From a virus: a stretch of DNA of 64,000 bases. Position 1 is the stretch's first letter. Each line of letters starts with the position of its first letter. The notes under the pieces are model-generated. The model searched no databases. It saw only the letters and a program-made list of their open reading frames with translations, and was not told the DNA's origin. Shown in pieces: positions 41,705 to 50,496 of this stretch. The stretch covers positions 81,708-145,707 of the IMG/VR virus record IMGVR_UViG_3300027963_004416; one strand, written 5' to 3'. Both the position numbers and the translations under genes were made by a program.

Positions 41705-43084
41705 ATGATCGGTGTAGAGACTCTAGTGGGCTGTGTTAATACAGCAATTCAATCGGTAGCAAATACCGATGAGTTAGGCATACTTCAACTTTCAAGCATT
41801 GTCAAGGACTTTGATTCTAATACCGTATACGCGGTTGCTAACGTAGCTTCACTGCCGTCAGCTGCCTGTAATAAAGGGAGAATGATTTTTATTACGGACA
41901 GGTGCGCTTATCGTATTAGTGATGGTACAAGATGGATAAACGATTTTACTAGTAATACCGTGACAAACGCTTTATATGCCTGGGGCACCAGTCTTTGCGG
42001 CGCACTAGGTGACGGTACAACCGTATCTAAATCATCTCCGGTTTCAGTTGTTGGTGGGTTTACAGATTGGTGTCAGGTCTGCACCGGTCAATCCCATACT
42101 ACAGGGCTTAGAACTAACGGAACTATATGGGCATGGGGGACAGGCTCAGTGGGTGAGTTAGGTGACGGGACAACAGTATCTAAATCATCACCAGTATCAG
42201 TTGTTGGTGGTTTTACAGATTGGTGCCAGATTAGTGCTAGCAGTTGTTCTAGTATAGGAATAAGAACTACTGGCTCACTATGGTCATGGGGGTCAAACGC
42301 CCAAGGTCAATTAGGTGACGGTACTACTGTTAATAGATCATCACCAGTATCAGTCGTAGGCGGATTTACAGATTGGTGTCGAATTAGCACTGGCGCTGTC
42401 CATGGCTTAGGTATTAGAACCAACGGCACAGCATGGGCCTGGGGATTCAATTTATATGGCCGTCTAGGAGACGGAACAACAGTATCTAAATCATCACCAG
42501 TATCAGTCGTGGGAGGGTTTACCGACTGGTGTCAGATTAGCGCAGGTCTTGCACATGGTCTAGGTGTCAGAACCAATGGTACAGCATGGGCGTGGGGACA
42601 AAATTGTAGAGCAGTAGTAGGTGCTACAGGTGCACTAGGCGACGGAACAACCGTAAATAAATCATCCCCAGTATCAGTAGTAGGGGGGTTTACAGATTGG
42701 TGTCAAGTTAGTGCAGGTACGTATCACAGCTTAGGAGTTAGAACCAATGGGACAGCATGGGCATGGGGACATAATTGTTGTGGTCGTTTAGGTGATGGAA
42801 CAACAGTAACAAAGTCATCACCAATATCGGTGATTGGGGGATTTACAGATTGGTGTCAGATTAGCGCAGGTCAATTTCATTCCGCAGGAGTAAGAACCAA
42901 TGGAACAGCTTGGGGATGGGGTTGTGCTTGTAACGGTCGTTTAGGTGATGGAACAACAGTTGACAAATCATCTCCAGTTTCTGTTCTCGGAGGAATAATA
43001 AACTGGTGTCAGGTTAGCGCCGGTACAGGTACAAACGGTACAAGCTTTGGAATAGTCTTAGGTAAAGGATTTGCAGCCATATGA
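41705..43084 (+). CDS. RCC1-like seven-bladed propeller protein 1
   Basis: 459 residues, first of six paralogues. N-terminal 85 residues: a helix, then the short domain ANVASLPSAACNKGRMIFIT with DGTRWIND, shared in pattern by the array and probably the virion attachment. Then seven RCC1-type repeats, each with the frame W-G-x4-G-x-LGDGTTV-x-KSSPVSVVGGFTDWCQVSAG, -HSLGVRTNGTAWAW. Seven repeats fit one complete beta-propeller. Repeat 5 has an insertion (CRAVVGATGALGDG). Variable residues cluster after WG and around the SAG-x-x-HS turn. No enzyme motif; a receptor-binding role is inferred from location after the fibres. It overlaps the next gene by ATGA. Confidence 0.85.
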   Translation: MIGVETLVGCVNTAIQSVANTDELGILQLSSIVKDFDSNTVYAVANVASLPSAACNKGRMIFITDRCAYRISDGTRWINDFTSNTVTNALYAWGTSLCGALGDGTTVSKSSPVSVVGGFTDWCQVCTGQSHTTGLRTNGTIWAWGTGSVGELGDGTTVSKSSPVSVVGGFTDWCQISASSCSSIGIRTTGSLWSWGSNAQGQLGDGTTVNRSSPVSVVGGFTDWCRISTGAVHGLGIRTNGTAWAWGFNLYGRLGDGTTVSKSSPVSVVGGFTDWCQISAGLAHGLGVRTNGTAWAWGQNCRAVVGATGALGDGTTVNKSSPVSVVGGFTDWCQVSAGTYHSLGVRTNGTAWAWGHNCCGRLGDGTTVTKSSPISVIGGFTDWCQISAGQFHSAGVRTNGTAWGWGCACNGRLGDGTTVDKSSPVSVLGGIINWCQVSAGTGTNGTSFGIVLGKGFAAI

Positions 43085-44433
43085 ACGTATCTAACCTTAT
43101 CCTCCAGCTCAAATCTAAGCTATCAAGTTGCACTATAGATCAGCAAATGATTTCTAAGGCTATCATATTACTGCAATTAGGCAGAGTTGAATCCGTTTCT
43201 ACCTATGCTAGTCTACCATCTGCATCAGCTAATCAAGGTCAGCTTTACTACGTATATTACGACGGTCTATATTGGTCTAATGGTTCTAGCTGGGCAAGGA
43301 TCGCAAGATCTACGTTAGATCAATCATGGGCATGGGGGTTTAATAATTGTGGTCAACTAGGTGATGGTACAGTCAACAACAAATCATCACCAGTATTAGT
43401 AGTTGGCGGGTTTATAGATTGGTGTCAAGTTAGTGCTGGGTGCTATCAAACCTTAGGTGTTAGAACCAATGGTACTGCTTGGGCCTGGGGATGTAACAGT
43501 TATGGCCGTTTAGGTGACGGTACAATCGTAAATAAGTGCTCGCCAGTATCAGTCGTTGGTGGTTTTACTGATTGGTGTCAGGTTAGTGCAGGTAACAGAC
43601 ACAGCTTAGGTGTTAGAACCAATGGAACAGCCTGGGCATGGGGACGTGCTAGTAGTGGTCTTTTAGGTGACGGTACAACGGTTGATAAATCATCACCAGT
43701 ATCAGTAGTAGGAGGTTTCACTAATTGGTGTCAAGTTAGTGCAGGCCAGGGCCATAGCTTAGGTATTAGAACCAATGGTACATTGTGGTCCTGGGGATGT
43801 AACAGTTACGGCCAACTAGGTGACGGTACAACCGTATCTAAATCATCACCGGTATCAGTCATTGGCGGGTTTACAGATTGGTGCCAGGTTAGTGCAGGCC
43901 ATGGCCATAGCTTAGGTGTTAGAACCAATGGAACAGCCTGGGCATGGGGAAGTAATTGTAGATTAATAGTAGGTGCTACAGGTGCACTAGGCGACGGAAC
44001 AACTGTAAACAAATCATCACCAGTATCAGTTGTTGGAGGTTTCACTAATTGGTGCCAGGTCAGTGCTGGGTACATTCACAGCCTAGGTGTTAGAACCAAT
44101 GGCACTGCATGGGCTTGGGGTATTGGATCCAGCGGGCGACTAGGTGACGGTACTATTGTAAACAAATCATCACCAGTATCGGTCGTAGGCGGCTTTACAG
44201 ATTGGTGTCTGGCAGATGCGGGCCAAGTCGAAAGTGCCGGCATTAGAACTAATGGGACAGTCTGGACATGGGGATGTAATGGTAGTGGTTTTACAGGATT
44301 CATTGGAACTTTAGGTGACGGTACATCCGTTTGTAGATCATCACCAGTATCAGTCCTAGGCGGCTTTACAGATTGGTGGCAAGTTAGCGCAGGTCAATGT
44401 AATTTTCTAGCTATAAGAAGACCATCAACATGA
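43081..44433 (+). CDS. RCC1-like seven-bladed propeller protein 2
   Basis: 450 residues. N-terminal helix and the domain YASLPSASANQGQLYYVYYD with WSNGSSWARI, then seven propeller repeats starting WGFNNCGQLGDG. Repeat 5 carries the same CR-x-IVGATGALGDG insertion as protein 1; a 37-base block is identical (42615-42651 and 43967-44003), showing exchange or recent duplication. Repeat 7 has its own insertion (GSGFTGFIGTLGDG). Cysteine is unusually common at variable positions (WGCNSYG twice, NKCSP). ATGA overlaps at both ends indicate translational coupling through the first three paralogues. Confidence 0.85.
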   Translation: MNVSNLILQLKSKLSSCTIDQQMISKAIILLQLGRVESVSTYASLPSASANQGQLYYVYYDGLYWSNGSSWARIARSTLDQSWAWGFNNCGQLGDGTVNNKSSPVLVVGGFIDWCQVSAGCYQTLGVRTNGTAWAWGCNSYGRLGDGTIVNKCSPVSVVGGFTDWCQVSAGNRHSLGVRTNGTAWAWGRASSGLLGDGTTVDKSSPVSVVGGFTNWCQVSAGQGHSLGIRTNGTLWSWGCNSYGQLGDGTTVSKSSPVSVIGGFTDWCQVSAGHGHSLGVRTNGTAWAWGSNCRLIVGATGALGDGTTVNKSSPVSVVGGFTNWCQVSAGYIHSLGVRTNGTAWAWGIGSSGRLGDGTIVNKSSPVSVVGGFTDWCLADAGQVESAGIRTNGTVWTWGCNGSGFTGFIGTLGDGTSVCRSSPVSVLGGFTDWWQVSAGQCNFLAIRRPST

Positions 44434-45776
44434 ACATAGCTCAATTTCAAATACTTCTACAAGAATCGATTGATAATGCTACTACTACTTTGGACTATTT
44501 GTTCTTAGCTAAAGCCGTTCAAGCGCTTGGAATGGGACAGATACGTAAAGTTAGCACTTATTCAAGCTTACCTTCTGCATCGACTAATAAAGGTTTATTG
44601 GTATTTGTTACAGCAGACCAGAGATTATATTCGAGCACTGGTACTGATTGGCAAAGCATAGTTTCGTTAACTAAAGGAATAACATACAGCTGGGGAAGTG
44701 CTTGTTGTGGTCTTTTAGGTGACGGGACAACAGTATCTAAATCATCTCCCGTTTCTGTCATAGGCGGGTTTACAGATTGGCGCCAGATTAGTGCAGGATG
44801 TTTCCATAGCTTGGGGTTACGTACTAATGGGACTGTATGGGCATGGGGTTTCGGGTGTAATGTATTAGGTGATGGAAGCACAATTGTAACATGTAAATCA
44901 TCTCCCGTTTCTGTCATAGGCGGATTTACAGATTGGTGCCAGGTTAGTGCTGGGGGTAATCACAGCCTAGGTGTTAGAACCAATGGTACAGCATGGGCAT
45001 GGGGGTCAAACGCCCAAGGTCAATTAGGTACCGGAACTGTTGGTACACCTGCCTGCGCTTCACCAGTATCAGTCATAGGTGGGTTTACAGATTGGTGTCA
45101 AGTTAGTGCTGCAGGATCTACCCATAGCTTAGGTGTTAGAACCAACGGTACAGCATGGGCCTGGGGAAGTAATTGTTGTGGTCGTTTAGGTGACGGTACT
45201 ACAGTAGCTAAATCATCACCAGTATCGGTCATAGGCGGGTTTACAGATTGGTGCCAGATTAGTGCTAGTGCAGGAGGTTATCACAGCCTAGGTGTTAGAA
45301 CCAATGGTACATTATGGGTGTGGGGGAGTAACTCTAGCGGCAAATTAGGTGATGGTACAACCGTAAATAAATCATCTCCAGTTTCAGTTGTTGGTGGTTT
45401 TACTGATTGGTGCCAGGTTAGTGCAGGAAATGATCATAGCTTAGGTGTTAGAATTAATGGGACAGCATGGTCATGGGGGACTAATAAAAATGGTCAACTA
45501 GGAGACGGTACAACCGTAGATAAATCATCCCCCGTATCAATAGTAGGTGGGTTTACTAATTGGTGCCAAGTTAGTGCTGGGGGTAATCACAGCCTAGGTG
45601 TTAGAACCAATGGTACATTGTGGTCCTGGGGATTTAATAATGCTGGTCAACTAGGAGATGGAACAACTGTATGCAAATCATCACCAGTATCGGTCATAGG
45701 CGGGGTTACAGATTGGTGTCAAGTCAGCACCGGTTCTGGCTGCGGTGTTTCAGCTATTAGAGGATCAAGCTTCTAA
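44430..45776 (+). CDS. RCC1-like seven-bladed propeller protein 3
   Basis: 448 residues. N-terminal helix, YSSLPSASTNKGLLVFVTAD and then seven repeats, starting WGSACCGLLGDG. Repeat 2 is altered (WGFGCNVLGDGSTIVTCKSS) and repeat 3 has LGTGTVGTPACASP in place of LGDGTTV-x-KSSP. The WGSNAQGQLG segment of repeat 3 is identical at DNA level to one in protein 1 (32 bases: 42285-42316 and 44998-45029), though the flanks differ, as expected from gene conversion. Ends ...SGCGVSAIRGSSF. It is followed by the DUF4376 gene after 18 bases with an AGGAGA ribosome site. Confidence 0.85.
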   Translation: MNIAQFQILLQESIDNATTTLDYLFLAKAVQALGMGQIRKVSTYSSLPSASTNKGLLVFVTADQRLYSSTGTDWQSIVSLTKGITYSWGSACCGLLGDGTTVSKSSPVSVIGGFTDWRQISAGCFHSLGLRTNGTVWAWGFGCNVLGDGSTIVTCKSSPVSVIGGFTDWCQVSAGGNHSLGVRTNGTAWAWGSNAQGQLGTGTVGTPACASPVSVIGGFTDWCQVSAAGSTHSLGVRTNGTAWAWGSNCCGRLGDGTTVAKSSPVSVIGGFTDWCQISASAGGYHSLGVRTNGTLWVWGSNSSGKLGDGTTVNKSSPVSVVGGFTDWCQVSAGNDHSLGVRINGTAWSWGTNKNGQLGDGTTVDKSSPVSIVGGFTNWCQVSAGGNHSLGVRTNGTLWSWGFNNAGQLGDGTTVCKSSPVSVIGGVTDWCQVSTGSGCGVSAIRGSSF

Positions 45777-45794
45777 TAAATAGGAGAAATAAAA

Positions 45795-46424
45795 ATGTAT
45801 GCAGTAGTTTATAAAAATAGAGTAATAGTAGGGCCTATGGACTGGAATAGTGGGATTTTTAAAGGCTCACTAGAAAAGGAAGGGGTAGATATTCAGCTTT
45901 CAAAACTTCCCCCAGAACAACTCCCTCTTATAATTAATAATGATGCAAAGATTACCTTAGTAGAGGAAGTTAGACCAGAAATCGACCCTATGGTCGAGTA
46001 CTATTACGGACCTCTCTGGAACGTATCTGGGGATGTAACGATCGCTAACTATGAAGTGATGGATTCACCAGTAGATGCGGCTAAAATTAATTACATTAAC
46101 TTAGCCGCTGCTGAGCGCTGGAAAAAAGAAGTAGCTGGCGTTAAACTAAATATAGGTAGCAAGGAAGTTACATTAGATACAACACGCGGCGGTCGCGCTA
46201 TTTATTCACATCAACTATCAGTAATGAGCAATGGTGATACAGTGAATTGGAAGTTTACTGAAGGCTGGTTAAGTCTTACAAAAAGCGACATGTCATCAGT
46301 AGTAGCAGCAGTATCAGCACATGTGCAATCTACTTTTGACTGGGAAAAAAACATCAATGATCAAATTGATGCCGCTAATACTAAGCAAGAACTTCAGGCT
46401 TTAGAAATAATTGAGCAATCATAG
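45795..46424 (+). CDS. DUF4376-type tail fibre assembly protein
   Basis: 209 residues. The N-terminal 90 residues are a variable domain (MYAVVYKNRVIVGPMDWNSG, NNDAKITLVEEVRPEIDPMV). The C-terminal 110 residues match the DUF4376 pattern seen in tail fibre assembly or fibre-tip proteins: AERWKKEVAGVKLNIGSKEV, TLDTTRGGRAIYSHQLSVMS, then a Trp-containing strand WKFTEGWLSLTKSDMSSVV and a final helix with AHVQSTFDWEKNINDQIDAA. It has its own AGGAG site and lies in the middle of the propeller array, so a chaperone or attachment role for propeller proteins is likely but inferred. Confidence 0.7.
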   Translation: MYAVVYKNRVIVGPMDWNSGIFKGSLEKEGVDIQLSKLPPEQLPLIINNDAKITLVEEVRPEIDPMVEYYYGPLWNVSGDVTIANYEVMDSPVDAAKINYINLAAAERWKKEVAGVKLNIGSKEVTLDTTRGGRAIYSHQLSVMSNGDTVNWKFTEGWLSLTKSDMSSVVAAVSAHVQSTFDWEKNINDQIDAANTKQELQALEIIEQS

Positions 46425-46442
46425 GAATAGTAGAATAATAAA

Positions 46443-47804
46443 ATGCCAGTAGATAAAACAACACTTCAAAGCAAGCTTACAGCAGCACTAGGCAATACTA
46501 CTAACACTACTGTGCCTAGTGAAGTACTTGGTCTAATTTTATCTGCAAAGGCTGTTGACACTCAAAGTATATCAGTAGTTTCAACTAGTGCGTCCTTGCC
46601 TGATCTAGGACTCTATAATTCTCCAGATTCAGTCCTTACTTTTATTAATGATACTGGTATTTTTGCTATTAGTTCTAATACAAAATGGATATCATTAGAT
46701 GGACGTCTAATAAGAGATGACTATAACTATGGTAATACATATAGCTGGGGATCAAGCAGTGGTGGGAAACTAGGTGACGGAACAACCGTTGCTAAATCAT
46801 CTCCTGTTTCAGTTGTTGGTGGTTTTTCAGATTGGTGTCAGGTTAGTGCAGGAAGTGATCATAGCTTAGGTGTTAGAACTAACGGTACTGCATGGGCATG
46901 GGGCTGTGGCGACATCGGCCGTTTAGGCGACGGAACAACAGTAAATAAATCATCACCAGTGTCAGTTGTAGGTGGGTTTACAGATTGGTTTCAAGTTAGT
47001 GCTGGCTGCTGTCACAGCCTAGGTGTCAGAACTAACGGTACAGCATGGGCGTGGGGGACGAGCCTTTCCGGTCAACTAGGAGATGGAACAACCGTATCTA
47101 AATCATCACCAGTATCAGTTGTTGGCGGATTTACAGATTGGTGTCAGGTTAGTGCATCACCGCTGAGCCATAGCCTAGGTGTCAGAACTAACGGTACAGC
47201 ATGGGCATGGGGAAGTAGCAGTGAAGGCCGTTTAGGTGACGGTACAACCGTATCTAAATCATCACCAGTGTCAGTTGTAGGTGGGTTTACTGATTGGTGT
47301 CAGGTTAGTGCAGGTCTTAGATTCAGCCTAGGTGTTAGAACCAATGGTACAGCATGGGTGTGGGGATCAGGCAGTAATGGTAAATTAGGCGACGGAACAA
47401 CCGTGGATAAATCATCACCAGTATCGGTCATAGGCGGGTTTACAGATTGGTGTCAGGTTAGTGCTGGTAGCTATCACAGCTTAGGTGTTAGAACTAACGG
47501 TACAGCATGGGCGTGGGGATGTAATGCTGCTGGTCAATTAGGGGATGGTACAGCCGTAAATAAATCATCACCAGTGTCAGTTGTAGGTGGGTTTACAGAT
47601 TGGTGTCAAGTTAGCGCGGGTTTTGAACACAGCCTAGGTGTTAGAACTAATGGTACAGCATGGGCGTGGGGCTGTGGCGCCTTCGGCCGTTTAGGCGACG
47701 GAACAACCGTAAACAAATCATCACCAGTATCAGTACCAGGCGGTTTTACTGATTGGTACCGGGTTAGTACAGGTCAATATCACAGCCTAGGATTAAAATA
47801 TTAA
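46443..47804 (+). CDS. RCC1-like seven-bladed propeller protein 4
   Basis: 453 residues. N-terminal 95 residues differ from proteins 1-3 in detail (VVSTSASLPDLGLYNSPDSV, SSNTKWISLDGRLIRDDYNY) and pair with protein 6. Seven very regular propeller repeats follow, starting WGSSSGGKLGDG, with no long insertions. Turn variants are SAGSDHS, SAGCCHS, SASPLSHS, SAGLRFS, SAGSYHS, SAGFEHS and STGQYHS, so variation sits at two or three residues in the same place each time. It overlaps the next gene by one base. Confidence 0.85.
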   Translation: MPVDKTTLQSKLTAALGNTTNTTVPSEVLGLILSAKAVDTQSISVVSTSASLPDLGLYNSPDSVLTFINDTGIFAISSNTKWISLDGRLIRDDYNYGNTYSWGSSSGGKLGDGTTVAKSSPVSVVGGFSDWCQVSAGSDHSLGVRTNGTAWAWGCGDIGRLGDGTTVNKSSPVSVVGGFTDWFQVSAGCCHSLGVRTNGTAWAWGTSLSGQLGDGTTVSKSSPVSVVGGFTDWCQVSASPLSHSLGVRTNGTAWAWGSSSEGRLGDGTTVSKSSPVSVVGGFTDWCQVSAGLRFSLGVRTNGTAWVWGSGSNGKLGDGTTVDKSSPVSVIGGFTDWCQVSAGSYHSLGVRTNGTAWAWGCNAAGQLGDGTAVNKSSPVSVVGGFTDWCQVSAGFEHSLGVRTNGTAWAWGCGAFGRLGDGTTVNKSSPVSVPGGFTDWYRVSTGQYHSLGLKY

Positions 47805-49147
47805 TGATTACCTCTCAAAATCTTATAGACAAAATTTGTTGCGCTATCAACGCAGGCGGTCTAACAGCACTTCAGACATGTCAGACCACCAATGCGCTCA
47901 CTATACTAAGTAATCCAGTTTGCAGCGTGGCAAACTTTGCATCTTTACCTTCTGCCACTTGCTATAATGGTAGAATGATTTTTGTGACTAATGATAATAG
48001 ATATTATCATGCTGTAGACGGTGCCTGGAATTGTAATTTTTCATCAAGATGCGAGGTAAGAGGAGGTATCTGGGGCGCCGGGCAAGACTCACAAGGCATT
48101 CTAGGGGATAATACTACAACACCAACATCATCGCCAGTATCGGCTATTGGCGGGATTACTGATTGGTGTTTAGTAAGTGCAGGCTCAACAACATCTACGG
48201 GTCTTAGATTTAACGGTACAGCATGGGCGTGGGGAACAGGATACAGCGGGCGACTAGGTGACGGCACTACTGTCACTAAATCATCACCAGTACCAGTTGT
48301 TGGAGGTTTGCTGTGGTGCAAGGTTAGTACGACTTTTCATACTATCGCTATTAGAAATAATGGTACATTGTGGGCCTGGGGACAAAACATTTACGGCCGT
48401 TTAGGTGACGGTACAACTGTAAGCAAATCATCCCCCGTATCAGTCGTTGGTGGTTTTACTGATTGGTGTCAAGTTAGTGCAGGTACGAATCATAGCTTAG
48501 GTGTTAGAGCCAATGGTACTGCTTGGGCCTGGGGATATAACAGTTACGGCCGTTTAGGTGACGGTACTACTGTAAACAAATCATCACCAGTATCAGTAGT
48601 AGGAGGTTTCACTAATTGGTGTCAGGTTAGCGGCAGCGCTAGCGGCGGTCACAGCCTAGGTGTCAGAACTAACGGTACAGCATGGGCCTGGGGATGTAAT
48701 TATTTTAGTCAATTAGGTGACGGAACAGCCGTTGCTAAATCATCTCCTGTTTCAGTTATTGGTGGTTTTACAGATTGGTGTCAAGTTAGTGCAGGCCAGG
48801 GCCATAGCTTAGGTATTAGAACCAATGGCACTGCATGGGCTTGGGGGCGTAACAATCAGGGACAATTAGGTGAAGGTGGTTATACTAGCAGGTCGTCACC
48901 AGTATCAGTTGTAGGCGGTTTTACAGATTGGTGTCAGGTCAGTGCCGGGTACTTTCACAGTGCAGGTGTTAGAACCAATGGTACAGCATGGGCGTGGGGA
49001 TTAAATACTTGCGGACGATTAGGAGATGGTACAACAGATAAAAAACCATCACCAGTATCAATAATAGGGGGCTTTACCAGTTGGATTCTCGTTTGCGCTT
49101 CAGGCTGTGATACTATAGGTATTACAGGATCTATTAAAGGTTGCTAA
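47804..49147 (+). CDS. RCC1-like seven-bladed propeller protein 5
   Basis: 447 residues. N-terminal domain like proteins 1-3 (VANFASLPSATCYNGRMIFV, HAVDGAWNCNFS). Repeat 1 is divergent (GAGQDSQGILGDNTTTPTSSP), and repeat 2 has a shortened end (VGGLLWCKVSTTFHTIAIRN). Repeats 3-7 follow the common pattern, except LGEGGYTSRSSP in repeat 6. A 55-base block is identical with protein 2 (48774-48828 and 43724-43778), including the variable turn SAGQGHS, which points to exchange between paralogues. The stop is adjacent to the next ATG. Confidence 0.85.
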   Translation: MITSQNLIDKICCAINAGGLTALQTCQTTNALTILSNPVCSVANFASLPSATCYNGRMIFVTNDNRYYHAVDGAWNCNFSSRCEVRGGIWGAGQDSQGILGDNTTTPTSSPVSAIGGITDWCLVSAGSTTSTGLRFNGTAWAWGTGYSGRLGDGTTVTKSSPVPVVGGLLWCKVSTTFHTIAIRNNGTLWAWGQNIYGRLGDGTTVSKSSPVSVVGGFTDWCQVSAGTNHSLGVRANGTAWAWGYNSYGRLGDGTTVNKSSPVSVVGGFTNWCQVSGSASGGHSLGVRTNGTAWAWGCNYFSQLGDGTAVAKSSPVSVIGGFTDWCQVSAGQGHSLGIRTNGTAWAWGRNNQGQLGEGGYTSRSSPVSVVGGFTDWCQVSAGYFHSAGVRTNGTAWAWGLNTCGRLGDGTTDKKPSPVSIIGGFTSWILVCASGCDTIGITGSIKGC

Positions 49148-50476
49148 ATGGCTCTACAAGACGACGTAAATAATTTTACTAATGCATGCTCTACAGCTTG
49201 TTTATTAACACTAGCTGCATCTGTATACACAAACACAACAAACAGATCAGTAACTGTTGCAAACGTAAATAGCTTGCCTGATTTATCTAGTAATACTATA
49301 ATACCAGGAACAGTATTCTTCGTTAACAGTATAGGTGTACCAGTTATTGCGCAATTAGGGTGTTGGACCGGTCTAGATAACAGAGTATTAAGAAGGGACT
49401 ATGATTATACATATGCTTGGGGACAAAACGCGTTCGGTCAATTGGGCGACGGTACATCAGTAACTAAATCATCACCTGTATCTGTCGTCAATGGTTTTTT
49501 AGACTGGTGTCAGGTTAGTGCTGGAGGTTGTCAAAGCTCAGGTATTAGATCCAACGGTACAGCCTGGGCGTGGGGATTAAATAATTGTGGCCAACTAGGT
49601 GACGGAACAACCGTAGATAAATCATCACCAGTATCAGTCATAGGTGGGTTTACTGATTGGTGCCAGGTTGACTCGGGTTGCGGTCATAGCCTTGGAGTTA
49701 GAACTAATGGTACTGCATGGGCTTGGGGATGTAACTTTTGGGGCTATCTAGGTGACGGAACAAGAGTAGATAAATCATCACCAGTGTCAGTTGTTGGAGG
49801 TTTCACTAATTGGTGCCAGGTCAGTGCTGGGTATTCTCACAGCCTAGGTGTTAGAACCAATGGGACAGCATGGGCGTGGGGTTTAAATTCCTCCGGCCAG
49901 TTAGGTGATGGTACAGCCGTATCTAAATCATCACCAGTATCAGTCATAGGTGGATTTACAGATTGGTGTCAGGTTAGCGCAGGCCGAGCTCGCAGCTTAG
50001 GTGTTAGAACCAACGGCACAGCCTGGGCGTGGGGATATAACAGCGGAGGATTAGGTGACGGTACAACATTAAACAAATCATCTCCAGTATCTGTCATAGG
50101 TGGCTTCACCGACTGGTGCCAGGTCAGTGCAAGCAGAGTTAGTTTGGGACTCCGTATAAATGGCACTGCATGGGCATGGGGGTGTAATAATTCTGGTCAA
50201 CTAGGTGATGGTACAACCGTAAATAAGTGCTCGCCAGTATCAGTCGTTGGTGGTTTTACTGATTGGTGTCAAGTTAGTACAGGTCTGGAGCACTGGGGTT
50301 TAGGTCTCAGGACAAACGGAACAGCTTGGTCTTGGGGGTGTAATAATTCTGGTCAACTAGGTGATGGTACAACCGTAAATAAGTGCTCGCCAGTATCTAT
50401 TATAAGCGGGACTACATCGTGGCGCAGTATTAGTGCTGGCGATTTTCATGGGCTAGGGATACGTACTTTAACGTAA
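49148..50476 (+). CDS. RCC1-like seven-bladed propeller protein 6
   Basis: 442 residues, last of the array. N-terminus (VNSLPDLSSNTIIPGTVFFV, CWTGLDNRVLRRDYDYTYAW) is close to protein 4. Seven repeats start WGQNAFGQLGDG; repeat 5 is one residue short (WGYNSGGLGDG). Repeats 6 and 7 share an identical 65-base segment (50177-50241 and 50333-50397), evidence of recent unit duplication. The last turn differs (SAGDFHGLGIRTLT). It is followed by the methyltransferase gene after 20 bases. Confidence 0.85.
   Translation: MALQDDVNNFTNACSTACLLTLAASVYTNTTNRSVTVANVNSLPDLSSNTIIPGTVFFVNSIGVPVIAQLGCWTGLDNRVLRRDYDYTYAWGQNAFGQLGDGTSVTKSSPVSVVNGFLDWCQVSAGGCQSSGIRSNGTAWAWGLNNCGQLGDGTTVDKSSPVSVIGGFTDWCQVDSGCGHSLGVRTNGTAWAWGCNFWGYLGDGTRVDKSSPVSVVGGFTNWCQVSAGYSHSLGVRTNGTAWAWGLNSSGQLGDGTAVSKSSPVSVIGGFTDWCQVSAGRARSLGVRTNGTAWAWGYNSGGLGDGTTLNKSSPVSVIGGFTDWCQVSASRVSLGLRINGTAWAWGCNNSGQLGDGTTVNKCSPVSVVGGFTDWCQVSTGLEHWGLGLRTNGTAWSWGCNNSGQLGDGTTVNKCSPVSIISGTTSWRSISAGDFHGLGIRTLT
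50177..50397 (+). repeat. 65-base exact direct repeat within propeller protein 6
   Basis: Bases 50177-50241 and 50333-50397 are identical (TGGGGGTGTAATAATTCTGG at the start of each), at an offset of 156 bases, one propeller blade. Both include the variable WGCNNSG codons and the unusual NKCSP. Confidence 0.9.
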
Positions 50477-50496
50477 TATAACTGTAAAAGATTGTT

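Larger units (their letters stand above)
41960..50470 (+). repeat. array of 42 RCC1-type repeats in six genes
   Basis: Each of the six genes holds seven repeats of about 150-165 bases. The conserved DNA core GTTAGAACCAATGGTACAGC and the GGTGACGGTACAACCGTA segment recur dozens of times with few silent changes, while the codons after TGGGG and those between AGTGCAGG and CATAGC vary. Identical blocks of 32-65 bases shared by different genes or neighbouring repeats show that units move or convert. Confidence 0.9.

Noticed and set aside
43806-44917. Antisense open frames across the propeller genes
   Set aside because: Low-complexity products of repeated RCC1 codons; the sense frames match a known fold and are tiled without gaps.
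45775-45782. AATAAATA as a late promoter for the DUF4376 gene
   Set aside because: It touches the AGGAG ribosome site, so a start from it would remove that site from the message.
41960-50470. CRISPR-like array
   Set aside because: The regular spacing of repeats is that of coding propeller blades (about 150-165 bases) in a continuous frame, not short repeats with unique spacers.
41705-50476. Diversity-generating retroelement acting on the propeller variable sites
   Set aside because: No reverse transcriptase or template repeat is in the window, variation occurs in all 42 blades instead of one C-terminal region, and codons at variable sites (ACA, CAA, GTG, GAA, AGA) do not fit adenine-directed NNY change.
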